DNA of 64,000 nt. Source: Acidobacteriota bacterium (GTDB lineage Bacteria; Acidobacteriota; Terriglobia; Terriglobales; Acidobacteriaceae). The first letter of the stretch is position 1. Every line of letters begins with the position of its first letter. Under the pieces are notes generated by a model, which worked only from the letters and a program-made list of their open reading frames with translations, had not been told where the DNA came from and ran no database searches. Shown one piece after another: positions 25,787 to 33,194 of the stretch. Location: positions 84,626 to 148,625 of the forward strand of contig JABCZH010000011.1 of NCBI GenBank assembly GCA_013289795.1, in the 5' to 3' direction. The translations under genes and the position numbers were made by a program.

Positions 25787-27259
25787 ATGGTGGCAAGACC
25801 ACCGGCGTCGCGGCGGTCCCCGGAGCAGACGGATGAACGTCTGCTGGTGGCGGCTGCGCAGAAGGATCCGGATTTGGCGAGCCTGGCGCGGGTTGCGGCG
25901 GAGTTGACCAGCCTGCCGCGGCCGGAGTTTCGTGCACGTTTGAAATCTGAGCTTTTGACGTCCGATTCAGAAAGGAAGACGACTATGGCAACTGCAACCG
26001 AAGCGGTGACACGAATTCGTCAGACGGCCGCGCCGCGGCTTCGTATCAAGGGCGCGGCTGAGGCGATCGAGTTCTACAAGAGAGCTTTTGGAGCGCGAGA
26101 AAACATGCGCTTCGCCAATGAGGTGATGGGGCTGATCCGCGCGGAACTCCAGATTGGCAATGCGACGGTCATGGTGGCAGAGGAGTCTCCGGACCACGAC
26201 ATGCTGGGGCCGCAGGCGTTGGGTGGGTCGCCGGTGACGTTTGAAATGTTTGTGGAAGATTCCGACGCGGCGGTGGAGCGGGCGGTCGCGGCGGGTGCGA
26301 GAGTCACTTCGCCGGTGCAGGATCATTTCTACGGATACCGCGCCGGGACCGTGGCGGACCCGTTCGGCTATAGCTGGACGATTGCCACGGTGAAAGAAGA
26401 AATGTCGGTGGAGGAGATGCATCGGCGGTTTGAGCCCATGATGCAGCAAATGTTAAAGAAGCCGGCGGTGAATCCGGTTCCCGAAGGCTACCGCACGGTG
26501 ACGCCATATATCGTGGCCGCGGATGCCGATGCGCTGATTGAGTTCCTGAAAAACACTTTCGGCGCGGAAGAGAGGTTCCGGTCGGTGGGATCGGCGGGCG
26601 GACGCCATGCCGACATTCGCATCGAGGATAGCGCGCTGATGGTCGGCGGCGGTGGCCCGGGGCTGGCCTGGAAGGGAGAGCCCATCCCCAACGCATTTCA
26701 TATTTATGTGCGCGATTGCGACGCGGTTTACCAGCGGGCGTTGCAGCAGGGGGCAACTTCGATTAGTGAACCCACCGATCAGCCTTACGGTGAACGCTCG
26801 GCGGGTGTAAAGGATGCGGCGGGCAATTACTGGTACATTGCCACTTACGAAGGCCCGAACTACAAATGGGAAGGCGCGCCCACGGTTCAACCTTATATGC
26901 ATCCGCTGCGGGCAGAGCCGGTGATTGCGTTCTTAAAGCGGGCGTTCGGCGCTCAAGAACTGGGACGGCATGCGTCACCGGATGGCGTGATTCATCACAT
27001 GATGCTGAAAATCGGCGATGCGTACATGGAGATGGGCGAGGCGCACGGCCCATATCAGCCGATGCCTGCGATGTACTACCTCTATGTACCCGATTGCGAT
27101 GCGGTTTATCAGCGCGCCCTTAAGGCGGGAGCCACTTCGATTGCCGAGCCGGCCGATCAGCCTTATGGCGACCGCAGCGGCGGGGTGAAGGACGCATTCG
27201 GCAACCAGTGGTATATCGCGACGCACATTAAGGATGTGGAAGTTACAACTCAGTCATAA
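25787..27259 (+). CDS. Triple-VOC (PhnB/glyoxalase-like) fusion protein
   Basis: 490 residues from the ATG at 25787 (a TTG at 25757 would add 10). After an N-terminal helical part (about 15-65, with LPRPEFRARLKSELL), three PhnB-like vicinal-oxygen-chelate domains follow at about 80-205, 230-350 and 360-480. Each has the AIEFYKRAFGA-like opening (EFYKRAFGARE, EFLKNTFGAEE, AFLKRAFGAQE) and a DPFG/DAAG/DAFG-N-Y/Q-W ending. Domains 2 and 3 share near-identical CDAVYQRALxxGATSI and DQPYGxRS segments, so they arose by internal duplication. VOC proteins bind metals or small molecules (glyoxalases, dioxygenases, resistance proteins); the function here is unknown. Confidence 0.85.
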   Translation: MVARPPASRRSPEQTDERLLVAAAQKDPDLASLARVAAELTSLPRPEFRARLKSELLTSDSERKTTMATATEAVTRIRQTAAPRLRIKGAAEAIEFYKRAFGARENMRFANEVMGLIRAELQIGNATVMVAEESPDHDMLGPQALGGSPVTFEMFVEDSDAAVERAVAAGARVTSPVQDHFYGYRAGTVADPFGYSWTIATVKEEMSVEEMHRRFEPMMQQMLKKPAVNPVPEGYRTVTPYIVAADADALIEFLKNTFGAEERFRSVGSAGGRHADIRIEDSALMVGGGGPGLAWKGEPIPNAFHIYVRDCDAVYQRALQQGATSISEPTDQPYGERSAGVKDAAGNYWYIATYEGPNYKWEGAPTVQPYMHPLRAEPVIAFLKRAFGAQELGRHASPDGVIHHMMLKIGDAYMEMGEAHGPYQPMPAMYYLYVPDCDAVYQRALKAGATSIAEPADQPYGDRSGGVKDAFGNQWYIATHIKDVEVTTQS

Positions 27260-27378
27260 GTGGCCGGACGGTTTCCGAGGGGATTTGGCTGATGAAACAG
27301 CCCTCACGCCTATCGTGATGGGCTTTTCTACGGTGTGATGGTGACAGCACCCACTCCGTCTCCGAAGCACCGCCCGGC

Positions 27379-27398
27379 TTGTTCTGTTTTCAGAACAA
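27379..27398. repeat. TTGTTCTG hairpin, right copy (TTTT loop)
   Basis: Stem TTGTTCTG / CAGAACAA with a TTTT loop, followed by AAAACC. It is 120 bases after the VOC stop and in inverted orientation to the copy at 25594. It could end the VOC transcript or mark the edge of a mobile segment. The rest of 27260-27635 shows no gene. Confidence 0.7.
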
Positions 27399-27635
27399 AA
27401 ACCATTTTCTTCCCTGGGCCGCGGCGAATGGGTGTATAGAGCACTCGGTTCTCTTGACGGCAATTGCAATGAACCTTGCTTAAGAGAGGAAAAGCAATGA
27501 AATTCACCGTTTTGTCTTTGACATGAAGGGATTTGTGGGATAACGTTAGCGTCCGTAGTACGGGGCCCCGTTAGAATCTTTCCGCTGTGGAGGTCCTCAA
27601 AATGATCCGCTTCGCTAGTTCTCTTTCTGCTTTTC

Positions 27636-29078
27636 GTGGTCATCCGTCATGAAAACTCGATTCTTTCTACTTGCGCTGCTGTTAGTGGCATCGCTGGCCC
27701 GCACGCCATCGGGCAATCTGTGGCGGAGGGTTCCCTGACGGTCCCGATCTCGCCTTCAGCGGCCGGCGTGAACTGCTCGCCCGCCCCATGTGTTTTGCCC
27801 GCGACGCTCGCGTCGGAGGGAACCAGCGCTGATATTTACGCTCCGGTCGCCGTGAACCCGAGAAATCCGGCGCAGCTGATTGTGGGAAGCGATGACGGGA
27901 ACTGCGGCCATGACACTCGGGTTGGCTTTCATGTGTCGAGCGATGCAGGGTCGACCTGGAGCACCACATGCTTGCTCGGGCTCAGCGCATTCGGGCTGGG
28001 GTTTCAGCCCGGCGACCTTCCTCTTGTGCGGTATGATCTAAATGGGGCAGCCTATATCGCCGCGTATTACCAGACTCCCCCCGGGCCCCTCCAACCCTCG
28101 CTCATCGGCATCGAGAAATCAACTGATGGCGTCACCTGGAGCGCGCCCACCGTGGCCTTGGGCAACGGCAGCTCGGGAATCGTTTATGCGTCTCTTGCAG
28201 TCGATCAGATGCAGAGCAGCCCTTATGCCAACAGCATCTATGTTCTCGGCATCAACTTCGCAGGGCCGACTCAGGTCTTAGTCTCGCGCTCGCGCGACGG
28301 CGGAAACACATGGACTACGGCGCAGCTGGCCACAACTCCCAACGCAGATGAGTATAACCCCAGTCTGACCATCGGCATGGATGGCGCCCTCTACGCCGCG
28401 TTGATGCGCTGCACCTTCAATGAACAAGGCTTTCTCTGCGCCAACGACACGGACTACATGGTGTTCTCGAAGTCGAGCGACGGCGGCGTCACGTGGTCGC
28501 ATCCCAAGCTGGTCAGGAGCGTTCACGAAGTGCCAGACAGCTGCGGGTGCTTCCCCTTCGGAACAATTCCAAACACTACCGTATACGCGTCCAATACACC
28601 CGCGCTGGCCGTAGACAACAGCAGTGGACCGTACTCCGGACGTCTGTATATAACGATGTTCGAGTGGACGGGAACCTACATGCGGGTGCTGGTGATTCAT
28701 TCGTCGGATGGCGGCAACACCTGGTCGAAACCAGTCCCGGTGGCCCCGGCGCGCGAGACGCATGATCAGTTTTTCCCCTGGATTTCGGTGAGTCCGACCG
28801 GGCTGGTGGGCGTGAGCTGGTTTGATCGGCGCAACGATCCGGCGAATATCGACTATCAGGCCTATGCCGCGATCTCCACCAACGGCGGCGAGAGCTTCCA
28901 GCAGAACGTGCAGTTGACGACTGCATCTTCGAATCCAGACAATAACGGGTATGACGGCACTCTCGGCCGCTATGCTGGCAACACCTGGGACGGCCCCAAC
29001 TACTTCATCGCCGCCTGGATGGACACCAGCAACGGCATCAGCAGCCAGGACTACGTCGGCGGCATCCGGTTGCACTGA
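27636..29078 (+). CDS. Secreted Asp-box (BNR) beta-propeller protein 1, start frameshifted
   Basis: 480 residues in the open frame from GTG 27636. Asp boxes (S-x-D-x-G-x-T-W) repeat along the chain: SSDAGSTW, STDGVTW, SRDGGNTW, SSDGGVTW, SSDGGNTW and STNGGESF, as in sialidase-type six-bladed propellers. The mature N-terminus has CSPAPCVLPATLASEG, shared with both paralogues in the window. The open frame has no signal peptide, but an ATG at 27649 in the next frame encodes one (FFLLALLLVASLA). A single missing C in the C-run at 27698-27700 would join the two. Probably exported in the parent strain. The sialidase catalytic Arg triad cannot be confirmed. First gene of an apparent operon. Confidence 0.82.
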   Translation: MVIRHENSILSTCAAVSGIAGPHAIGQSVAEGSLTVPISPSAAGVNCSPAPCVLPATLASEGTSADIYAPVAVNPRNPAQLIVGSDDGNCGHDTRVGFHVSSDAGSTWSTTCLLGLSAFGLGFQPGDLPLVRYDLNGAAYIAAYYQTPPGPLQPSLIGIEKSTDGVTWSAPTVALGNGSSGIVYASLAVDQMQSSPYANSIYVLGINFAGPTQVLVSRSRDGGNTWTTAQLATTPNADEYNPSLTIGMDGALYAALMRCTFNEQGFLCANDTDYMVFSKSSDGGVTWSHPKLVRSVHEVPDSCGCFPFGTIPNTTVYASNTPALAVDNSSGPYSGRLYITMFEWTGTYMRVLVIHSSDGGNTWSKPVPVAPARETHDQFFPWISVSPTGLVGVSWFDRRNDPANIDYQAYAAISTNGGESFQQNVQLTTASSNPDNNGYDGTLGRYAGNTWDGPNYFIAAWMDTSNGISSQDYVGGIRLH

Positions 29079-29109
29079 GCCAGGCGGAGAAGGAGACGAG
29101 GGTATATCG

Positions 29110-30519
29110 ATGTTACGCATACGGGCAACCGCGATCCTTTTCTTCTCGGCGGCTTCCTTGCTGCTCGGACATGCCAACGCGCAGACGCGCGGCACTGTCC
29201 GTCTCGAACCAATCACCTGTTCGCCCGCACCGTGCGTACTTCCGCCAACCCAAGCCTCCGAAGGTGGATTCTTCGTAAATAGTCCTGCGATTGTTGCCGA
29301 TCCGTTAAATCCGGAACATCTGTTGCTGGGGGCCAACGACGATAACTGCCCCCAGGGAACGGGCCTCCTCGCCGCCTACACGTCAAACGACGGCGGCTCG
29401 TCCTGGAGCAGCCCTTTTTGCATGCCTGACATCACCGAGGGCGTGGTGATGTACTTGCCTGCTAACGACGCGACAGTGGCCTTCGACCGCAACGGGACAG
29501 GCTATGTCGCGGGATCGTACTACCACAAATACGCAGTAGCCACGGGGTTTGTGGCCTTCGCGAAATCCAGCGACGGAGTGAATTGGAGCCCGCCGGCGGC
29601 TGCGCTGGAGGTTCCCAATAGCCTTACTGGCTACAGCTGGCTGGCAGCGGATACGAGTGCGGCAAGTCCTTATGTGAACCGCTTGTACGTCTCTGCAGTG
29701 GTCATCGGCCCCCCCGGGCAGCAATACGAGGACACGGTCGTCGTCGCGCACTCGTCGGACGGGGGCGTAACTTGGCACCAAGCCAGAGTGGCGCCGACGC
29801 AAATCTCCCCGAAGATGGACTTTTACACCAACATCGCGATCGGCAAGGATGGAACCGTGTACCTGACGTGGATGTATTGCAACACTGGCCCCAACGCGTG
29901 CGGGGACGATAGGGCCGCCATGGTGTTCTCCAAATCTAGCGACGGCGGGAATACATGGTCGTCTCCCACCCTGATGACCGTAGTTGTGCTGAATCAGGAG
30001 GGCATCCCCAACACCAGTGTGGGGGCCGACAATTATCCCGCAATCGGCGTTGACAACAGCAACGGCCCACACTCGGGAAACCTCTACGTGTCGATGTACA
30101 CGTGGACTGGCACATACCTGAGGGTGCAGATCGTCCGTTCGACGGATGGCGGCACAACTTGGTCCCAGCCCGTGCCAGTTGCCACGGCCAGCGACACCCA
30201 CGACCAGTTCTTCCCCTGGCTGTCTGTTAGTCCGAGGGGGCTGGTCGGAGTAAGCTGGCTGGATCGCCGTAACGATCCGGCCAACGTCGACTATCAGGCC
30301 TTCGCTGCGATCTCCAGGGATGGCGGCCAGACCTTCCAACCCAACGTGCAACTGACGACGGCCTTCTCCAACCCGGACGTCAACGGCTATCCTCCTGGCT
30401 GGATGGGCGATTACACCGGCAACACCTGGGCCGGCCCGAATTATTTCATCGCTGCCTGGATGGACAGCAGCAACGGCGTCGATATGCAGGATGTAGTCGG
30501 CGGCATCCGTCTGCACTAA
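29110..30519 (+). CDS. Secreted Asp-box (BNR) beta-propeller protein 2
   Basis: 469 residues from the ATG at 29110, preceded by GGAGAAGGAGACGAGG; the frame is open further upstream inside gene 1. Signal peptide 1-24 (AILFFSAASLLLGHANAQ). CSPAPCVLPPTQASEG follows, then Asp boxes SNDGGSSW, SSDGVNW, SSDGGVTW, SSDGGNTW, STDGGTTW and SRDGGQTF, and the shared ending VGGIRLH. It is 31 bases after gene 1 and 19 bases before the PqqA-like peptide gene, so the three are likely one transcript. Extracellular or periplasmic; ligand unknown. It is more diverged from copies 1 and 3 than they are from each other. Confidence 0.88.
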   Translation: MLRIRATAILFFSAASLLLGHANAQTRGTVRLEPITCSPAPCVLPPTQASEGGFFVNSPAIVADPLNPEHLLLGANDDNCPQGTGLLAAYTSNDGGSSWSSPFCMPDITEGVVMYLPANDATVAFDRNGTGYVAGSYYHKYAVATGFVAFAKSSDGVNWSPPAAALEVPNSLTGYSWLAADTSAASPYVNRLYVSAVVIGPPGQQYEDTVVVAHSSDGGVTWHQARVAPTQISPKMDFYTNIAIGKDGTVYLTWMYCNTGPNACGDDRAAMVFSKSSDGGNTWSSPTLMTVVVLNQEGIPNTSVGADNYPAIGVDNSNGPHSGNLYVSMYTWTGTYLRVQIVRSTDGGTTWSQPVPVATASDTHDQFFPWLSVSPRGLVGVSWLDRRNDPANVDYQAFAAISRDGGQTFQPNVQLTTAFSNPDVNGYPPGWMGDYTGNTWAGPNYFIAAWMDSSNGVDMQDVVGGIRLH

Positions 30520-30538
30520 TTTTAGGAAGGAGGGAACT

Positions 30539-30616
30539 ATGGAATGGACCACACCACACTTTGAAGAGATCAACCTAAACTGCGAAATCAATTCCTACGC
30601 CAGCGCAGTGATGTAG
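30539..30616 (+). CDS. pqqA: PqqA-like ribosomal precursor peptide, 25 residues
   Basis: The peptide is too short for ordinary gene finders. SD AGGAAGGAGGG stands 5-8 bases before the ATG. It begins MEWTTPHFEE and continues NCEINSYASAVM. It aligns along its length with PqqA of methylotrophs (MKW..P....E...GMEVTSY.SA, recalled from knowledge). The Glu and Tyr that PqqE cross-links are at the expected spacing, E16-x3-Y20. In known systems PqqA is the substrate for pyrroloquinoline quinone synthesis together with PqqB-E. None of those genes is in this window. It follows the second propeller gene by 19 bases and is followed by two hairpins. Identity as a PqqA relative is strong; its processing here is unknown. 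Confidence 0.8.
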   Translation: MEWTTPHFEEINLNCEINSYASAVM

Positions 30617-30619
30617 CGC

Positions 30620-30663
30620 GTGGGTTGTGACATCACCCACTCATTCGCAAGAGCGCGAATGAG
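30620..30663 (+). terminator. Two adjacent hairpins after the PqqA-like gene
   Basis: GTGGGT (30620-30625) pairs with ACCCAC (30635-30640). CTCATTCGC (30640-30648) pairs perfectly with GCGAATGAG (30655-30663). They start 4 bases after the peptide stop. No clear U-tract follows, so they may protect the 3' end rather than terminate. Confidence 0.5.
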
Positions 30664-30720
30664 CGCGGCGCCCCGCCCGGAAGTATTATTAGGTCGAGGG
30701 ATAGGAAGCCGTAGCCCCCG

Positions 30721-30909
30721 TCACCCCGCAGCCCGCGTGCTCACAAAGATCAGCTTCACGCATTTGGGGCATCGGCACTCGTATGCTGGATCGCCCGGAC
30801 GCGTGGTATGGCCGCAGCGGTTGCAGATGCACCGGCCATCCACATGAGCGACCATGGGGCGAAACTCATGATCGAGTACGCAATAAGGACAGCGTACGGT
30901 TTTTTCCAT
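30721..30909 (-). CDS. Small zinc-ribbon protein
   Basis: 62 residues, preceded by a good SD (AAGGAGG, 8 bases before the ATG). Three Cys pairs are visible: RCPYC near residues 7-10, CICNRC near 28-32 and ECRCPKC near 45-50, plus His residues, so one or two zinc-binding knuckles are likely. It ends convergently with the pqqA transcript. Such small ribbon proteins bind nucleic acid or partner proteins; no specific function can be given. No membrane segment. Confidence 0.7.
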   Translation of the reverse strand: MEKTVRCPYCVLDHEFRPMVAHVDGRCICNRCGHTTRPGDPAYECRCPKCVKLIFVSTRAAG

Positions 30910-31085
30910 CTCCGTTCCTCCTTCGTCGGCTGGTTGACATGGGGACCAATCAAGGCCCTCGAAGTGGCGATGTTGCAGGAGTATTTGCAGAGCAGCGTAC
31001 GTCTAATTGTCAGAACAGGTAAATGGCCCGATTGGGTCAGCAAGGAGCACGATCTGGGTACAAGCTTCTTGCGGAGGCCTGCCGC

Positions 31086-31508
31086 TCAACCGGCGAACTT
31101 GGGTTGACGGTTGCTGCTCCGCCTGCCGCCGAGCAACAGAATTCCAAACAGGCATCCCGCAAGCTCGAGCCCTAGAAGGGCGTAGACACTTGCGTCGAAC
31201 CGGGCAGTCCAATCACCGGATGCCACCATGAAAACGTTGTTGGCCGATGCATGCAGGAAGTGCTCATAAAGATCGGCACTCAAAGCAGCCAAAAAGAAAA
31301 TCAACGACACCCACCCGGCGAGCTTATCGCTGAGCTTCCATAACGCAATGGATACGGCCAAATGCCCCAACGTTATCATGGTTATGGCCAGCCAACTAAC
31401 GTCGTTGTTTGGGGCTGGCAGAACCTTGGATGCAAGGAACAGGTGCCCGACTGCGACCATCCAGTGTGCGACAACAATTAGTAGAGTGAGCATGCGTCGT
31501 TGGGTCAT
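31086..31508 (-). CDS. Small four-helix membrane protein, unknown function
   Basis: 140 residues with four predicted membrane segments: LLIVVAHWMVAVGHLFLA, WLAITMITLGHLAVSIAL, LAGWVSLIFFLAALSADLY and VYALLGLELAGCLFGILLL. Several His residues (VAHWMV, GHLF, GHLAV, YEHFLH) lie in or near the membrane and could bind metal or haem, but no family is recognised. The C-terminus is basic (RRSSNRQPK). The start could be the Met at codon 6. It is divergent from the diadenylate cyclase-like gene. Confidence 0.62.
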   Translation of the reverse strand: MTQRRMLTLLIVVAHWMVAVGHLFLASKVLPAPNNDVSWLAITMITLGHLAVSIALWKLSDKLAGWVSLIFFLAALSADLYEHFLHASANNVFMVASGDWTARFDASVYALLGLELAGCLFGILLLGGRRSSNRQPKFAG

Positions 31509-31689
31509 GGGTTGATGGTTTTCCTCCTCGACGGATCCTGCTCCCTGGGCGCTTACCGCGTCGCCCGCCCTTTAAGTTTCTCACTATATGTACTATCACG
31601 ACCTGCATCTTCTTGGTGTGGCTTTCATCCAAAGCAGAGTGCATTCACCTTACGGTCTGCGGTGTCCAGCCGAAGCCAGGAGTTGATGG

Positions 31690-32262
31690 ATGTTTGAGAG
31701 TATTCTCTGCCAGGTAACGGAATATGATCCTGATGTCCTTGAATCCCTGATCGGGCTCGCAGTCGAAATCGCTCGCGAGGGTCGAGAGGGCAGACGCGTT
31801 GGCACGGTATTTACACTCGGGGACGAGGACGCCGTGCTCGCAAGATCCAGGCCGTTGATTTTGGATCCGTTATCGGGGCATCCCCAGTCTTCACTGCACG
31901 TCACCAATCTCAACCTTCGCGGAACCATCAAGGAGTTGGCGCAATTGGACGGTGGATTCGTGGTGAGTCGCGAGGGAATTGTCCTTTCCGCCTGCCGCTA
32001 CCTTGATGCCGTGTCCGCGCAAGTGGACGTGCCGCTGGGACTCGGCAGCCGCCACATTGCCGCTGCCAACATGAGCGCGGTTACGAACGCGGTTGCCATC
32101 GTGGTTTCTGAAAGTTCGGTGGTGCGACTTTTTTGTCATGGCCAACTGGTCGGCGAAATCATTCCCGAACTTTGGATGATGGATCATGCAGCGCACCTGC
32201 GTGGAAGCGCCAAGCGGGAACAAGTCGGTGACCTCACGATTTTGACGCCAAATCTGCGCTGA
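31690..32262 (+). CDS. Stand-alone diadenylate cyclase (DisA_N) domain protein with altered motifs
   Basis: 190 residues. The order of motifs is that of c-di-AMP synthases: LDGGFVVSREGIVLSACRYLD (where the family has DGA), then LGSRHIAAANMSAVTNAVAIVVSES (where it has GTRHRAA.G.SE.TDA..IVVSEE). Two signature residues differ: DGA is DGG, and RHR is RHI. The acidic pair in VSEE is VSES. The fold therefore looks right but the catalytic set is degenerate; it may have a changed substrate, low activity or only bind nucleotide (inference). There is no membrane segment, unlike CdaA, and no helix-hairpin-helix domain, unlike DisA. Residues 1-75 are a helical lead with VGTVFTLGDEDAVL. Confidence 0.78.
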   Translation: MFESILCQVTEYDPDVLESLIGLAVEIAREGREGRRVGTVFTLGDEDAVLARSRPLILDPLSGHPQSSLHVTNLNLRGTIKELAQLDGGFVVSREGIVLSACRYLDAVSAQVDVPLGLGSRHIAAANMSAVTNAVAIVVSESSVVRLFCHGQLVGEIIPELWMMDHAAHLRGSAKREQVGDLTILTPNLR

Positions 32263-32349
32263 GCCGGGTGGCCGGTCTCTTGGGGTTCTCATCTTACGCA
32301 ACGACCGGACCACGAGTTTCTACTTTTCTCATGGCCTTTGCAGTTCACC

Positions 32350-32565
32350 TCATGCGGCGGAGATCTGGGCTCCTCTTGTCTCGACAACGTTGTGCGCTGA
32401 CGCAGCGGATGAGAACAGAGATATGAGACCTTCGACCAGTGTTGGGTGAGTCAGAACCGCATCGCGCAGCGCAGTGTAAGGCAGCCCGGCAATCATCGCC
32501 ATCTGGACGGCGGCCAGGGTCTCTCCCGCACCGACGCCGAAGGCCGATTTCAACAGACTGCCACC
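32350..32565 (-). pseudogene. C-terminal remnant of a pyridine nucleotide-disulfide oxidoreductase
   Basis: About 70 residues containing FGVGAGETLAAVQMAMIAGLPYTALRDAVLTHPTLVEGL. This is the dimerisation-domain ending of mercuric reductase/dihydrolipoamide dehydrogenase-like enzymes. The FAD and NAD domains are missing; immediately upstream on the same strand lies an unrelated membrane-protein gene. It is most simply a fragment left after deletion or insertion. Confidence 0.7.
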
Positions 32566-32570
32566 TTGGA

Positions 32571-33026
32571 TCATTCCACGCGAAATTGAGAGCGAACCGA
32601 AGGGCGGGTGAAAAGGGCCCACCACCAGATGCTGACCAGAGCCAAAATCGGAAGTAATATCTTGTCAACGGGAACGATCTCGATTACGCCGGGCCGATGA
32701 CGATCAAGAGTTAACTCAAGAACGCATGAAGAAATGGGAAGCGTCGCAAGACAAAGCGTCGTTGTTCTTGCCCATCCACGGAGGCGTAAGAGCCCAATGG
32801 ATGATGCCGCAGCAACAAGGCTGAACAGAAACGGAAGCCCAAGAAAAACAAAAAACCTAATTGGGAACCTCGCGAACTCATGGGCTGAAAACCAAACGGT
32901 CTCCCATAAGTAATATCCACATATGCAAAGAAACGGCACAGACCCAAGGAATTGGACCACTGCGACAGCGATGACCGAAGGCGATGGCCGATTATTACGG
33001 GGTTGCTGCGCGGATAGTGGGTTCAT
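32571..33026 (-). CDS. Small membrane protein, unknown function
   Basis: 151 residues with four hydrophobic segments: VIAVAVVQFLGSVPFLCICGYYLW, FPIRFFVFLGLPFLFSLVAAASSIGLL, TTTLCLATLPISSCVLELTL and ILLPILALVSIWWWALF. No motif I recognise. It ends 6 bases from the oxidoreductase remnant. A 17-base inverted repeat lies between it and the crotonase gene upstream. It may have come with the remnant as part of an acquired segment. Function unknown. Confidence 0.58.
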   Translation of the reverse strand: MNPLSAQQPRNNRPSPSVIAVAVVQFLGSVPFLCICGYYLWETVWFSAHEFARFPIRFFVFLGLPFLFSLVAAASSIGLLRLRGWARTTTLCLATLPISSCVLELTLDRHRPGVIEIVPVDKILLPILALVSIWWWALFTRPSVRSQFRVE

Positions 33027-33057
33027 ATGGCATTTTATTGTTGCACTCGGTGCCCGG

Positions 33058-33114
33058 GACAGACTGAACGTTCCTTAATTTTCGGAGGCAAGAATCGGGA
33101 ACGTCCAGTCTGTC
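33058..33114. terminator. Long inverted repeat between crotonase and membrane-protein genes
   Basis: GACAGACTGAACGTTCC (33058-33074) pairs, with one mismatch, with GGAACGTCCAGTCTGTC (33098-33114) across 23 bases. It is 80 bases beyond the crotonase stop on the same strand, so a terminator or RNA-processing structure is plausible. Confidence 0.5.
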
Positions 33115-33194
33115 GCCGCATTTCCGTCACCAGGTCCAATTCTTCCTGCTGCGTCGTCTTAAGTACTAAGCAGATGAGGTGCCTTCGGCGCGGA

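Noticed and set aside
29383..30591. 402-codon minus-strand frame opposite propeller 2
   Set aside because: Long only because of GC-rich codons on the other strand; sequence is low in structure and spans the pqqA gene.
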